Shown piece by piece: positions 21,767 through 33,724 of a stretch of DNA of 64,000 nt (positions are counted from its first letter, which is position 1; the number at the start of each line of letters is the position of its first letter). The DNA is from Dendrocalamus latiflorus. Its lineage: Eukaryota > Streptophyta > Magnoliopsida > Poales > Poaceae. The position numbers and the translations under genes were made by a program. The stretch spans positions 9,629,077 through 9,693,076 of the forward strand of contig CM029647.1 of assembly GCA_017311315.1 (NCBI GenBank), in the 5' to 3' direction. The notes under the pieces were generated by a model, which searched no databases, had not been told where the DNA came from, and saw only the letters and a program-made list of their open reading frames with translations.

Positions 21767-23852
21767 TGTAACACCTCACCCACCTGCCAGGGGGATGTGG
21801 CAGCCTCAGACCTGTCCTAGGCGTGCATGCATGCTACCTGTGCCTTGCTTCCTGTAGAAGCCAACACCCCCCCCCCCCATTTTAGCACCTCTGCCACAGC
21901 TCAGCTCACAATACTCTTCTCTTCCTCTCCCCTGCACAAGCCCCTCATAGCCACACCATCTTCAGCCAACCCAAGCAGATAGCCATCGCCACGCCCTTTT
22001 CTTCGTCCAAGCCGTACCCGGGTAGGTCTCCTCGCCATAGCCTTAAGGGGAGAGAGAGGGAGAGTGTACCTGGTGCGAGCCGAGGGAGGCGTGATGGCGC
22101 CAACCGGGGCCGAGGACAGCGGCCAGGCCGCTAGCCGAGCCGACCGGGCGGCGGCGCCCCACCGCCGCGCATGCCATGGGAGGCGTGGATCCGGTCGGAG
22201 CAGGCCGGATCTGAGGCGAGGTAGGCGGGGGCGAGAGGAGGGAGGCCGGCGGCGGTGAGCCATGCCGCCCGCGCGCCGTCGCGCTGCCGGAGGGTGCCCG
22301 CGCAAGAGAGGGAGAGAGGGGAAGGCGGAGGCCGGATCTGAGGCGGGGAGCCCGAGGCCGGCGGCGGGGAGCCCGGGGCCGGCGACACCGAGCCGGGCCG
22401 CACGCAGCTGCGCCGCCGAGGGGTGCGCCGAGCGCAGCTCGAGCGCGAGGGAGAGAGAGAGGTGGGAGAGGAGGAGGCAGGGGGCGGCGGGAGGGCCGCC
22501 GGTGACGCCGGCCAGCCGTGCGCCGCCGCGCCGCCCCGGGAGGAGGAGGAGGCCGAGGCCGTTTCGGCCGAGTGGAAATGAGGAGAGAGAGAGAGGGGGG
22601 GTAGGTGAGGAAGAAAAGAGGGGGCCGGCTGGGTAAGAAAAAGGGGAGGAAGGGAGCCGACCGGGTAAGAAGGGAAGGGAAAGAAGGAAAAAAAGGGAAA
22701 AGAGAGAAAGGAAAAGAAGAGAAGAGAAAAGAAAAGAGGAGAAAAAGAAAAGAAAAGGGAAAAATAGAAACTTTGGGGGTTTTGGTGCCGCGCGGCAGAC
22801 CCCTGAAAGCCCGCGCGTATTATGCCCGAACCAGTCTATGCATATAGTATCGTCGTTGCCCATTTAATCTCTGGTTTCGTATGATGCGTTAAATCGGACT
22901 ATTTGCTTGTCCAGGTGGAGGTCCCGAGCCGACGCCGTCCGCACGACGCCCCACTTCGTTTGGTTAACAGGCAAGTACATGGTAGAGCGGTAGACCAAGG
23001 TTTATGAATATGCGACATTTATCTGGTATGATGATATCTATGTAGAAATGCGTTGATTACATGATGTCTATGTGGAAATGTGATGTTTACCTGACATAAG
23101 GTTGCATGGTAAATGATGATGGAGTGAGGTAGGCAAAGATGCTTGTCTACTAGTAATGCTAGTGATGAGTGTGAATATGATCATGGACATGTGCATTTGC
23201 ATGAGGAGCACTCAAGAGTGAGGGCGGTGAGAAAGTCCCTAACTATGAGTAAAGCTAGTGGACTAATCCGGAGTGCTCTTGAGTAAGACCTACTTCGGTA
23301 GGCCTCCACGGGAGTGGAGGGGTCCCGTGCCTATGAGGGCGGGCCCACGATGGGTGAACATCGACGGGTGTTCACTCGGCAGTACCGGTACTTGCAAAGT
23401 GAAGAGCATATGAGCATGTAGAGAAATGAGGCATGGCATTGATGGCATTGCATTGCTTGGCTATGAGAATGATGTTATGAACATGATGATATATGTGCAT
23501 TATGGTTATATGCTTACTTATGTTGGTAATGTCTATTGTTTTATTATGTACTTGTTGAGTCTTCGGACTCACCCTTACTTCGTTGATGTTTTTAGGTGGC
23601 CGTTGAGGACGTCATGCTCGGGCGAGAGTAGCACATGAATAGTCAGCACGACCCAGCATCACTTTTGTATCACTTTTGCCAGTTACTTTAGCTTTTACTA
23701 GGCTAGAGTAATTGTTAAGGATGTTATGTTGTTTCTGAACGCAGCAAAATAAATAAACCTAGTGTTGGCTTAAATTCTACTAGTAGTGATGAAATATTTT
23801 GAGTTCGCAGTGGAGGTAACATTCTGGCCCAGAGGGTGGGCGGGGTGTTACA
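21767..23852 (+). repeat. 5' LTR of the Ty3/gypsy element (2086 bp)
   Basis: It starts TGTAACACC and ends GGGGTGTTACA, repeated at 28966-31050. The LTR contains a GC-rich stretch (22060-22560) and a purine-rich GA/AAGG tract (22570-22760). Long frames on both strands in these stretches are composition artefacts. Confidence 0.95.
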
Positions 23853-23854
23853 GT

Positions 23855-23866
23855 TGGTATCAGAGC
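23855..23866 (+). other. Primer-binding site (initiator tRNA-Met)
   Basis: TGGTATCAGAGC begins two bases after the 5' LTR; it is the standard complement of the 3' end of plant initiator tRNA-Met used by many Ty3/gypsy and copia elements. Confidence 0.9.
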
Positions 23867-24085
23867 GGGCGTTAGGTCCGTGGTATAGAAATTTGGTAAC
23901 TTAGGTTAATTATTCGACTAAAATTTGACTTAGGTCTAATAATGAAACTAAAATTTTACACACTGGTGCACCATAGGATGGGGAATGGGTCTTACATTAC
24001 ATTCACGTTCTCGTTAGCATTGATGTTATTGTGTGATGGATGTTTGTGGGCTTGTTGTGTGACTGGCTGTCTGTCCTGATCAGAT

Positions 24086-25165
24086 ATGCCGAGAGCAAGA
24101 GGACGCGGGCGTGGCGTGGAGGTCGCGGCCGTGGTCGTGGTCGTGCCCAAGCGGATCCACCGCTTGAGGACCAGCAGGGTGCACCTGATGTAGAGGTTGC
24201 TTCTGCTGAACATTCCGTAGCTGGAGATCCAGCAAGGACTTCAGCCTTGCTGCAGGAATTCTTAGAGGAGGTCCGTGCGCGTCGCCGCCAACCGCAGGCA
24301 GCCGCTGCGGCGGCCGTTCCCACTGTTGCCCCTGTTGCTGTTCCGGCCGTACCAGAGGCAAGAATGGCCTGCGTGAGTGGTTGGCTTTGCGACTAGACAC
24401 CTTTGATGGTTCGGGCACACCAGTCCAAGCTGCGGATTGGTTGCGCTACATGGAGAGGCAATTCGAAGCCCTTGAGATGAGCTCTCAGCTGAAAGCTCGC
24501 TACGTGGCTTTTCAATTGAAGGGTCAGGCAGACATCTGGTGGGAAGGAGTTCTTTCAGCCAGGACCCCTGCTCAAGGTCCCGCTACATGGGAAGTTTTCA
24601 CCGAGCAGTTCAAGGCGAAGTATTACCCAGATTCTTTTGTGGAGAGTATGGAGGTCGCTCTGTCGACCTTCGTACAGGGAAAGATGACCGTGGCTGAGTA
24701 CGAGGCAGCATTCAATAACTTGATCCGCTTCGTACCATCGGTCGCGAAGAACGACCTTGAGAAAGCCAAAAGGTTCCGCCGAGGGCTCAACCCTGAGTTC
24801 CGGCATGTCATGGGAGCTACTGCACCGCGTGACTTTCGATCCGTGGTAGAGCAGGCCAGGGGGATGGAAATGGAGTTGCAGCTCACTAAGGGGCTACAAC
24901 CCTCTGGTGGTTCAAGCGCTTCTGGTGGTAACTAGAAGAGGAGCTACACTGAAGGGAGTGGGTCGTCTCAACGGCCCGCTCCTAAAAAGTCCAAGTGGGG
25001 CCAGCATCCCCCACAATCATCCAAGTCCAAAACTTCGAGGCCGTCGTCTTCAGCGCCACGTACTTCATCGACGACCCCAGCCTTGCGTCCTGTTCCGGGG
25101 CATGGCATGATTTGTTTCAAGTGTGGAGGTGGGCACCGTGCCGCTGAGTGCTCCTGGACGGGGAG
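24086..25165 (+). pseudogene. Degenerate gag of the Ty3/gypsy element
   Basis: The start is probably ATG 24086 (MPRARGRGRG), followed by an Arg/Gly-rich N-terminus, the retrotransposon gag domain (DTFDGSGTP, ADWLRYMERQF, FKAKYYP; about 24390-24900) and a CX2CX4HX4C zinc knuckle (Cys codon at 25113). The open frame changes twice before the capsid-like domain (near 24110-24130 and 24370-24385), a TAG stops it at 24933-24935, and a further frame change separates the first knuckle from a second one at about 25166-25207. It is the capsid/nucleocapsid gene of the element, now non-functional. Confidence 0.85.
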
Positions 25166-28100
25166 TGTCGACACTGCGGCCGATCAGGCCACATAGATCG
25201 GGTTTGTCGTCAAAACCCCTCCAACATTATCAAGTGGGAGCCAGTTTCTTCAACTTCATCAAATACTACACCTCGGGGGTCAGTCCAGATGATGGCGGCT
25301 GCCCCTGCTCTGCAGCCTCCACTCTCATGGGCTCCACCCGCCGGCTATTTCTGGCATCCTACACCGACTCCTTCATTTCAGCATGTTACGCCGCCTCCAA
25401 TCCCTTTGCCGCCACAGCAGAGCGTCGGGGCTCTCGCCGCCCTGACACCACCCGGAGTTTACTCACTGCCTGCTGCTGAGTCCGCAGTTCGTCCAGAAGT
25501 GATGACAGGTACCTTGTTAGTGGACTCATGTGAAGCCTTTGTTCTTTTCGACTCTGGTGCTACTTATTCCTTTGTGTCCCGGGAGTTTGTTAGAAAGGCC
25601 AAGTTGGGTGTCCAGCAAATTTCTCAATCGGTTGTTGTTAGTACTCCAAGGGGTATCATTGCTAGCTCCGTAGTATGCCCTGGCTGTGTGGTTGCAATAG
25701 ATGGTGAGGAATTTATTGCCAACCTTATGGTTATTCAGTTAGAGCCTTTTGATGTCATCCTTGGCATGGATTGGCTGCATCGCTACCAAGCTGTGATTTC
25801 CTGCTTCTGGAGGACAGTTGCCTTGCAAGCTCCTTCGGGGAGGGAGATAATCTTTCAGGGGAATGCACCCACGTGTTCCCTCTTTGTGTTGGCCAGTTTG
25901 TTCCCTGGCCGACGTACAATGAAGTCTGGGTTACTTCTAGCTCTTACGGAGAAGCCAAGTGCGTAGTTGCACATTGAGGATATTCCTGTGGTGTGTGAGT
26001 ATCCCGATGTGTTTCCTGAAGAGCTTCCGGGTATGCCACCCAAGCGAGATGTGGAGTTCAGAATTGATCTTGTTCCTGGCACAAGACCTATCTCCATGTC
26101 CCCCTACCGTTTGGCACGACCCTTGCAAGAGGAGTTGAAAAAGCAGTTGGATGAGTTATTGTCCAAGGGCTTGATCCGACGCAGTGTGTCACCTTCGGGA
26201 GCCCCTGTCTTATTCACCGAGAAAAAAGATGGAAGTTGGCGCATGTGTGTAGATTATCGTGCTCTCAATCAGGTGACCATCAAGAATAAATACCCATTGC
26301 CTCGCATCGAGGATTGTTTGATCAATTAAAGGGAGTCAAGGTGTTCTCTAAGATTGATCTACAATCTGGGTATAATCAAATCCGGGTGCGGGAGCAAGAT
26401 ATTGAGAAGACAGCTTTCTCCACAAGATATGGGCACTATGAGTTTACAGTTATATCCTTCGGACTGACAAATGCCCCTGCTGTTTTCATGGAAACGATGA
26501 ACAGTATGCTACACAAGTACCTGGATGACTTTGTAGTGGTGTTCATCGATGATATCTTGATTTATTCCAAGACGGAGGAAGAACATGAGCAGCATCTGAG
26601 GCTCGTGCTCGAGACTTTGAGGAAGAATCAATTCTTTGCCAGGTTGAAGAAGTGTGAGTTCTGGATTTCTGAAGTGAGCTTCCTAGGTCATGTAATTAAC
26701 CAGGAAGGCATTCCAGTAGATCCAAGCAAGATTTCCACTATCATGGATTGGAAGAGGTCATCTAATGTTAAAGAAGTGAGAAGTTTTTTTGGCTTAGCTG
26801 GTTACTACCGGCGTTTCGTGAAAGACTTCTCCATTATTGCCAAGCCAATGTCTCAGCTCACACGGAAGAATGTGAAATTCCAGTGGACCGATGAATGTGA
26901 GCGCAGTTTTAATACTCTGAAAGAGAAGTTAGTAACTGCTCCTGTGCTCACACTTCCTGAGCCAGGGAAGCGTTTCACGGTCTACTCAGATGCGTCTCGA
27001 GTGGGACTAGGTTGTGTGCTCATGCAAGATACCAAAGTGATCGCGTATGCCTCGCGACAATTGAAGAAGCATGAGCAGAACTACCCAACTCATGATTTGG
27101 AGCTTGCCTCTGTGGTTTTTGCTCTAAAGATTTGGAGGCATTACTTGTATGGAGAATCTTGTGATATCTTCACTGACCACAAAAGCCTCAAATACATTTT
27201 CACTCAGAAGGAGCTAAATTTGAGGCAACGGAGGTGGTTGGAGCTTATCAAAGACTATGATCTCACTCTGCAGTACCATCTGGGCAAGGCAAATGTGGTT
27301 GCTGATGCTCTTAGTCGCAAGCTGACACCCTCTACTCTAGGTTGTCTCATTGCTGACTTTGAATGGATGGGAATTTCCTATTGTTTCGCTGGTACAGCAC
27401 AGGCTGAGACACAACTGTTGCTGGAATCAGCGATTCCGGAGTGAGTAAAGGAGGCGCAACAGCATGATCGGTTGCTTCAGCAAGTGAGGAAGCGCCTTAA
27501 TGAAGGAAAAATGGGGGATTTCAGCCTCGATGATTCAGGTGCTTTGCGATTTAAAGGTCACCTTTGCGTGCCGCAAAAGGCTCAAGTCAAAGATGATATT
27601 TTGAGGGAAGCTCACCGTACCCCCTACACGGTGCATCCTGGAGAGACTAAGATGTATCGGGATCTCAAGAAAAGCTACTGGTGGAAGAGGATGAAAGTGG
27701 ATATCGCCAAGTATGTGGCATCTTGCGGGATTTGCCAGCAAGTAAAGGCCGAGCATAGGCGTCCCGCTGGGCTATTGCAGCCTTTGGAGGTCCCTCAGTG
27801 GCCATGGGATGATATCACTATGGATTTTGTGGTCGGCCTACCTCGTACCCAGCGAGGTAAGGATGCGATTTGGGTAGTGGTGGACCGATTCAGTAAGTCC
27901 GCGCACTTCATCCACATTCGCACGACGAATTCGGCAAGTGAATTGGCACCCATCTATGTACGAGAAATTGTGAGATTGCATGGTGTTCCCAAGTCGATAG
28001 TTTCGGACAGAGACGCTAAGTTTGTCTCCAAGTTTTGGGAGAGCTTACAGGGCGCTCTGGGCACGAAGCTCCAGTTTAGTACTGCCTTCCACCCGCAAAC

Positions 28101-28872
28101 GGATGGACAGTCCGAATGCACCATTCAGACACTAGAGGACATGTTGAGGTCCTGTGTTTTGTCCTGGAAGGGTAGCTGGGAGGATCATTTGGCTCTTGCA
28201 GAGTTTGCTTATAACAACAGCTACCACTCCAGTGTTCGAGCAGCGCCATTCGAGGTTCTTTATGGGCGGAAATGTAGATCGCCACTTTGTTGGGATGCAG
28301 TGGGCGAGAAGGCTGTGTTGGGACCAGATTGGGTCCAACAAACAGTAGAGCGAGTGACGGAAATCAGGCAGAATCTGCTAGCTGCCCAGAGTAGGCAGAA
28401 GAGCTACGCTGATGTCAGGAGGCGAGAACTAGAGTTTGAAGTGGGGGAACGTGTACTCCTGAGAGTATCTCCCACTAAAGGCATAGTGCGATTTGGTACC
28501 AAAGGGAAGCTAAGCCCAAGGTACATTGGGCCATTTCGAATTCTGGAACGGATTGGAAAGTTGGCATACCGTTTGGAACTCCCTAACTCCATGCGAGGAG
28601 TGCATAATGTGTTCCATGTGTCAATGTTGAGAAAGTTTTTGCGAGACCCAGAGCATGAGATTGTGTTAGAACCAGTGTCCTTAAAGCAAGACCTCACCTG
28701 TGAGTCCCGTCCAGTTCGGATTCTAGAGGAATCAGAGAAGGTGTTGAGGAATAAAACGATAAAGTATATTAAAGTGCTTTGGTCACATCAGACTGAGCGA
28801 GAAGCGACATGGGAGTTGGAGTCTCGCATGCGCGAGAAGTACCCAGAGTTGTTCTCTTCGGGTATGAGTTAA
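25166..28872 (+). pseudogene. Degenerate pol of the Ty3/gypsy element (protease, RT, RNase H, integrase)
   Basis: In order: aspartic protease with DSGATYSF (near 25550), reverse transcriptase with LFTEKKDGSWRMCVDYRALN and VVFIDDILIYS (near 26540), RNase H with TVYSDASRVGLG (near 26980), and the integrase HHCC zinc finger (HPGETKM...CGICQ), catalytic Asp in TMDF and SDRDAKF and Glu in DGQSE. The chromodomain-like tail (SHQTEREATWELESRMREK) ends at 28872. Breaks are one TAG at 25964-25966 between protease and RT, a 1-bp loss in RT near 26315, and one TGA at 27442-27444 between RNase H and integrase. Otherwise the sequence is well preserved, consistent with the low LTR divergence. Confidence 0.9.
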
Positions 28873-28951
28873 TGTTATGTCAAGAGCAGTTATGTTTATT
28901 TTGTTCTTTCGTGCGGATTGTTGAATGCCAGAATTCGGGGTCGAATTCTGT

Positions 28952-28965
28952 TAAGGGGGGTAGAA
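28952..28965 (+). other. Polypurine tract before the 3' LTR
   Basis: AAGGGGGGTAGAA immediately precedes the TGTAACA start of the 3' LTR; it primes plus-strand synthesis. Confidence 0.8.
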
Positions 28966-31050
28966 TGTAACACATCACCCACCTGCCAGGGGGATGTGGC
29001 AGCCTCAGGCCTGTCCTAGGCGTGCATGCATGCCACCTGTGCATTGCTTCCTGCAGAAGCCAACACCCCCCCATTTTAGCACCTCTGCCACAGCTCAGCT
29101 CACAATACTCTTCTCTTCCTCTCCCCTGCACAAGCCCCTCATAGCCACACCATCTTCGGCCAACCCAAGCAGATAGCCATCGCCACACCCTTTTCTTCGT
29201 CCAAGCCGTACCCGGGTAGGTCTCCTCGCCGTGGCCTTAAGGGGAGAGAGAGGGAGAGTGTACCTGGTGCGAGCCGAGGGAGGCGTGATAGCGCCAACCG
29301 GGGCCGAGGACGGCGGCTAGGCCGCTGGCCGAGCCGACCGGGCGACGGCGCCCCACCGCCATGCATGCCATGGGAGGCGTGGATCCGGTCGGAGCAGGCC
29401 GGATCTGAGGCGAGGTAGGCGGGGGCGAGAGGAGGGAGGCCGGCGGCGGTGAGCCATGCCTCCCGCGCGCCGTCGCGCTGCCGGAGGGTGCCCGCGCAAG
29501 AGAGGGAGAGAGGGGAAGGCGGAGGCCGGATCTGAGGCGGGGAGCCCGAGGCCGGCGGCGGGGAGCCCGGGGCCGGCGACACCGAGCTGGGCCGCACGCT
29601 GCCGCGCCGCCGAGGGGTGCGCCGAGCGCAGCTCGAGCGCGAGGGAGAGAGAGAGGTGGGAGAGGAGGAGGCAGGGGGCGGCGGGAGGGCCGCCGGTGAC
29701 GCCGGCCAGCCGTGCGCCGCCGCGCCGCCCCGGGAGGAGGAGGAGGAGGCCGAGGCCGTTTCGGCCGAGTGGAAATGAGGAGAGAGAGAGGGGGGGGTAG
29801 GTGAGGAAGAAAAGAGGGGGCCGGCTGGGTAAGAAAAAAAGGGGAGGAAGGGAGCCGGCCGGGTAAGAAGGGAAGGGAAAGAAGGAAAAAAAGGGAAAAG
29901 AGAGAAAGGAAAAGAAGAGAAGAGAAAAGAACAGAGGAGAAAAATAAAAGAAAAGGGAAAAATAGAAACTTTGGGGGTTTTGGTGCCGCGCGGCAGACCC
30001 CTGAAAGCCCGCGCGTATTATGCCCGAACCAGTCTATGCATATAGTATTGTCGTTGCCCATTTAATCTCTGGTTTCGTATGATGCGTTAAATCGGACTAT
30101 TTGCTTGTCCAGGTGGAGGTCCCGAGCCGACGCCGTCCGCACGACGCTCCACTTCGTTTGGTTAACAGGCAAGTACATGGTAGAGCGGTAGACCAAGGTT
30201 TATGAATATGCGCCGTTTATCTGGTATGATGATATCTATGTAGAAATGCGTTGATTACATGATGTCTATGTGGAAATGTGATGTTTACCTGACATAAGGT
30301 TGCATGGTAAATGATGATGGAGTGAGGTAGGCAAAGATACTTGTCTACTAGTAATGCTAGTGATGAGTGTGAATATGATCATGGACATGTGCATTTGCAT
30401 GAGGAGCACTCAAGAGTGAGGGCGGTGAGAAAGTCCCTAGCTATGAGTAAACCTAGTGAGCTAATCCGGAGTGCTCTTGAGTAAGACCTACTTCGGTAGG
30501 CCTCCACGGGAGTGGAGGGGTCCCGTGCCTATGAGGGCGGGCCCACGATGGGTGAACATCGACGGGTGTTCACTCGGCAGTACCGGTACTTGCAAAGTGA
30601 AGAGCATATGAGCATGTAGAGAAATGAGGCATGGCATTGATGGCGTTGCATTGCTTGGCTATGAGAATGATGTTATGAACATGATGATATATGTGCATTA
30701 TGGTTATATGCTTACTTATGTTGGTAATGTCTATTGTTTTATTATGTACTTGTTGAGTCTTCGGACTCACCCTTGCTTCGTTGATGTTTTTAGGTGACCG
30801 TTGAGGACGTCATGCTCGGGCGGGAGTAGCACATGAATAGTCAGCACGACCCAGCAGCATTTTTGTATCACTTTTGCCAGTTACTTTAGCTTTTACTAGG
30901 CTAGAGTAATTGTTAAGGATGTTATGTTGTTTCTGAACGCAGCAAAATAAATAAACCTAGTGTTGGCTTAAATTCTGCTAGTAGTGATGAAATATTTTGA
31001 GTTCGCAGTGGAGGTAACATTCTGGCCCAGAGGGTGGGCGGGGTGTTACA
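28966..31050 (+). repeat. 3' LTR of the Ty3/gypsy element (2085 bp)
   Basis: Near-identical to 21767-23852. Differences include a shorter C run near 29066, several C/T and G/A changes at CG sites, and small indels in the A/G tract. Polyadenylation signals would lie here. Confidence 0.95.
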
Positions 31051-32937
31051 AAATTGATATGAGCAACTCGTTACATAGAACGTTAATAAAATCCCAAAGC
31101 AGAGAAGTCTCTGAACATGGATGAGCAAGAAGTGATGATTAATTGGTTATGTCAAGCAGTAAATCATGCCTACTTGTGATGTTCTATCATCTATGTGAAG
31201 TGCAATCAAGCTCCAAATATAGCTTCAAATCTGAAATATGGCCAAATCACAATCTAGTAGTCAGTTAGTCACTAATCTGGACTTTACCTGTGTAAGCATC
31301 AACGCTTATACTGATACTCTGATTTATAGTTTCCTCTCCCACGAAAAAGACACTTCTATTTCAGTTCAAATCTATAAAATCACCTACTGTTGCTAACATC
31401 ACTGAACATGACTATTCATGCATCATATTTCTGACAGCTGAGAAATGAATACAAGTCCCTACCTAACTGGCACACGATAAAGAGAGAGCAAATTAACTTA
31501 TGACCAGGATAACAGGGTCAAATGAAAAGGAAGATATTAACACATTACAATTATTGTTTGACTGTTGTTTCAAAAAAACAATTATTGTTTGACTCTAGTC
31601 TTCTATTAAATATCCATGCTATCACCAGGCACACGGTATACCATGCAAGGAGATATTAACACATTGGTTGTTAGTGTTGACATCGTACATGATATGACAT
31701 TTTTTTTACAAGATCATATGATCTACATTTACAATTCCTTCTACTGGAGCTGCAAACTTAACCGTCAATCAAGCATAACAATGTAACTCTAGATGCAAAG
31801 AACAAACACATCTGCACATGGATTAATTCTCTTGTTGCACTTGCATGTCTATCCCTAGCTATAAGGTGTCACAGAGCATCAAAGTGTGACTACTACTTCG
31901 TCACAAACTAAAATATGCTTGAGCACTAACATGCAATTGCAAACATACACAGACAGCAACCAAGAATCTCAAGAAAGGATGAATGTGGCGGCACATAATT
32001 AATGGCTGTCACAAGAACTTTTGAACAGATAAGCATTGCACCAATGGCAAGGTAATGAAGTGAGACACACACATGGTCAACAACAATTAAAGTAATCTCA
32101 TCGTCCATGAAATTTATGAGTCGCTTAGGATACCTAATGTCTAATATGTGCTGTAAAGCTATACACAAATATGTGCCTTAATTAAGACCTTAATTAACCA
32201 GTTTAGCATGTCAAGCTTCGGTGAACAGAGCAGAGATAATATTCATGAGTTCAAAATCTGCAACAGTTTGCACAAGGCACAGCAGCGGCGGCGGCATTCA
32301 TGCATTGACAACGTACGTACCATGATTTGCTGCGGTAAGCGACGTTGGCAGCTCCCAAGCGTGGACGAAACGGGAAGAGTAGTGCCCGACTGTCGGCGGG
32401 AGGGTCATCTCGTACTCCTTGCACTCCAGCAACCTCTTCGCGGCCACATCCACAACCAACACGCACGAATTCATCAGCAAGTCGACCTGGAAGAAGTAGA
32501 GCACGTTGGGATTTCTGGGGTGGACGAGCGCGAGCGCGGTGGCCTGATAGCTCATGCCGGTCAAGATGTCGCCCCAGGGCACGTCGTACTCGGGCGTCTA
32601 CTCCGCACGCGCCGGATCGTTCAGCGTCCACATGCCGATCATCTTGCCGCTGGAGGGGCCTTGGATCTGCACTGCACGCACCTCAGCTTGCCGCCGCTCA
32701 CCTTCACGCAGCAGCGCTTTGTCTAGGTCCTCCTCCCTAGTCGCGGCGGCGGCCAGCTCGCTGCCGTTCGGGAGCGCGACGTAGCGCAGGTTCGGTTGCT
32801 CGGTGAAGGGGTCGCAGGTGAGGAGGCCGTAGGAGAGATCCATCCACCAGAGCTCCCCGGCGTGGGTGATCACGCCGCTGCTTGACTTGCTTTCCCACCG
32901 CGGGTGTTGCTGGGGTAGTTGAGCGCCTTCTCGACCC

Positions 32938-33021
32938 CAAAAAACAGAGCCCTCAAAAGTAGGGAGAGCTCTCAAATAAAAAGTAGGGGCCCTGTTTTAA
33001 GGGCTACTGATGGAGTTGCTC
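32938..33021. mobile_element. End fragment of a Harbinger-like MITE at the break of the DUF1618 pseudogene
   Basis: Eighty-four bases (inverse reads GAGCAACTCCATCAGTAGCC, then AACAGGGCCCCTACTTTT, TTTGAGAGCTCTC) match the left end of the element at 11252-12233 and are followed by TAA (33022-33024). The other end is absent, so deletion or recombination at this element probably removed the 5' half of the pseudogene. Confidence 0.7.
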
Positions 33022-33024
33022 TAA

Positions 33025-33712
33025 CAACGACAAACAGAGAATAGAGGCAAGAATGCACAATACAGCAGGGTTATAAAAGACAGAGTGGTTAGGGCAATTT
33101 TTTTTTTCTTATTATCCTCTTCTGTCTATTCTAACTTACACAACGACTCAATTTACAGACTCCTTTTCTTTCTACAAGAGCAGACTAACTGAGCTCCGAT
33201 TTCTCAGGCCTCAACTACCATGCCGCCTACCTATACCGGGCAGTTTGCTATCTGACTAACGACCTACGTCATTCCACGACCACTCGTACTAATGCCTGCT
33301 ACAGTTACCACCAACTACTACAGTGACCGCCGACTGCTACAGTGACACTGACTGCACTCGATGCCATGACCATGACATCTATGATCATGGTGAGCGGTCG
33401 GTCGGTCATATACGACCACACTCAGACTAGTCATTACGACCACATAGGGGCTGGTCGTAATGACTGCACAGACATTGGTCGCCATGACCGCACAGACTCA
33501 GATCGTTACGACCACACAGCCACACAGGGACTGACCATAACGACTGCACAAACATCGGTCATTACGACCACACAGACTCCGGTCGTTACGACCACATAGG
33601 GACTGGTCGTAACGACTGCACAGACATTGGTCGTTACGATCATACAGACTCCGATCGTAACGACCACATAGAGATTGGTCGTCCAGTCAGATTTATTCGA
33701 CCACACTCACCC
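33025..33712 (-). mobile_element. LTR of a truncated copia-like element with tandem GGTCGTTACGACCACA repeats
   Basis: Read on the minus strand the LTR starts near TGTGGTCGAATAAATCTG, right after a polypurine tract (CTTAGGGGGTGAG, 33702-33718) and the pol stop. From 33395 to 33690 it is a run of diverged repeats of about 26 bp built on GGTCGTTACGACCACA, alternating in orientation. Related words fill the LTR at 13.2-14.5 kb. Confidence 0.6.
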
Positions 33713-33724
33713 CCTAAGCATGAC

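Larger units (their letters stand above)
21767..31050 (+). mobile_element. Full-length Ty3/gypsy retrotransposon (9284 bp) in the intron of the DUF1618 pseudogene
   Basis: Two LTRs (21767-23852 and 28966-31050) share TGTAACA...TGTTACA ends. The flanking 5-bp direct repeat AAATT lies at 21762-21766 and 31051-31055. A primer-binding site complementary to initiator tRNA-Met follows the 5' LTR and a polypurine tract precedes the 3' LTR. Domain order gag, protease, reverse transcriptase, RNase H, integrase is that of Ty3/gypsy. The integrase has a chromodomain-like tail, suggesting a chromovirus of the Del/Tekay type. The LTRs differ by roughly 1.5-2 % by eye, mostly transitions, so the insertion is fairly recent. 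The coding regions are broken (see gag and pol), so this copy cannot move by itself. Confidence 0.95.
21678..32937 (-). pseudogene. DUF1618 pseudogene, fourth copy, split by a Ty3/gypsy element
   Basis: The exon 1 relic is complement(32321..32937): it keeps WWMDLSYGLLTCDPF, VLYFFQ and FVHAWELP and ends in a good donor (AATCATG|GTACGT). The N-terminal half is missing; the relic stops at a MITE end at 32938. Within it are a 1-bp insertion (near 32718-32720) and a 5-bp duplication (near 32668-32677) that together restore the frame after about 17 altered codons, then a premature TAG at 32598-32600 where the paralogues' frame continues. A short exon 2 relic with acceptor TTGACAG|GAAGG lies at 21678-21694. 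The intervening intron contains the retrotransposon 21767-31050; without it the intron would be about 1.3 kb, close to that of gene 3. Confidence 0.82.

Noticed and set aside
21901..22863. 320-codon minus-strand frame in the 5' LTR (and its twin at 29237-30061)
   Set aside because: Lies wholly in LTR purine tracts and GC repeats; low-complexity Phe/Leu/Ser and Pro/Arg reading with no family.
33395..33690. Regularly spaced repeats that could resemble a CRISPR array
   Set aside because: Repeats are diverged, alternate in orientation, have no unique spacers and lie in a plant LTR.
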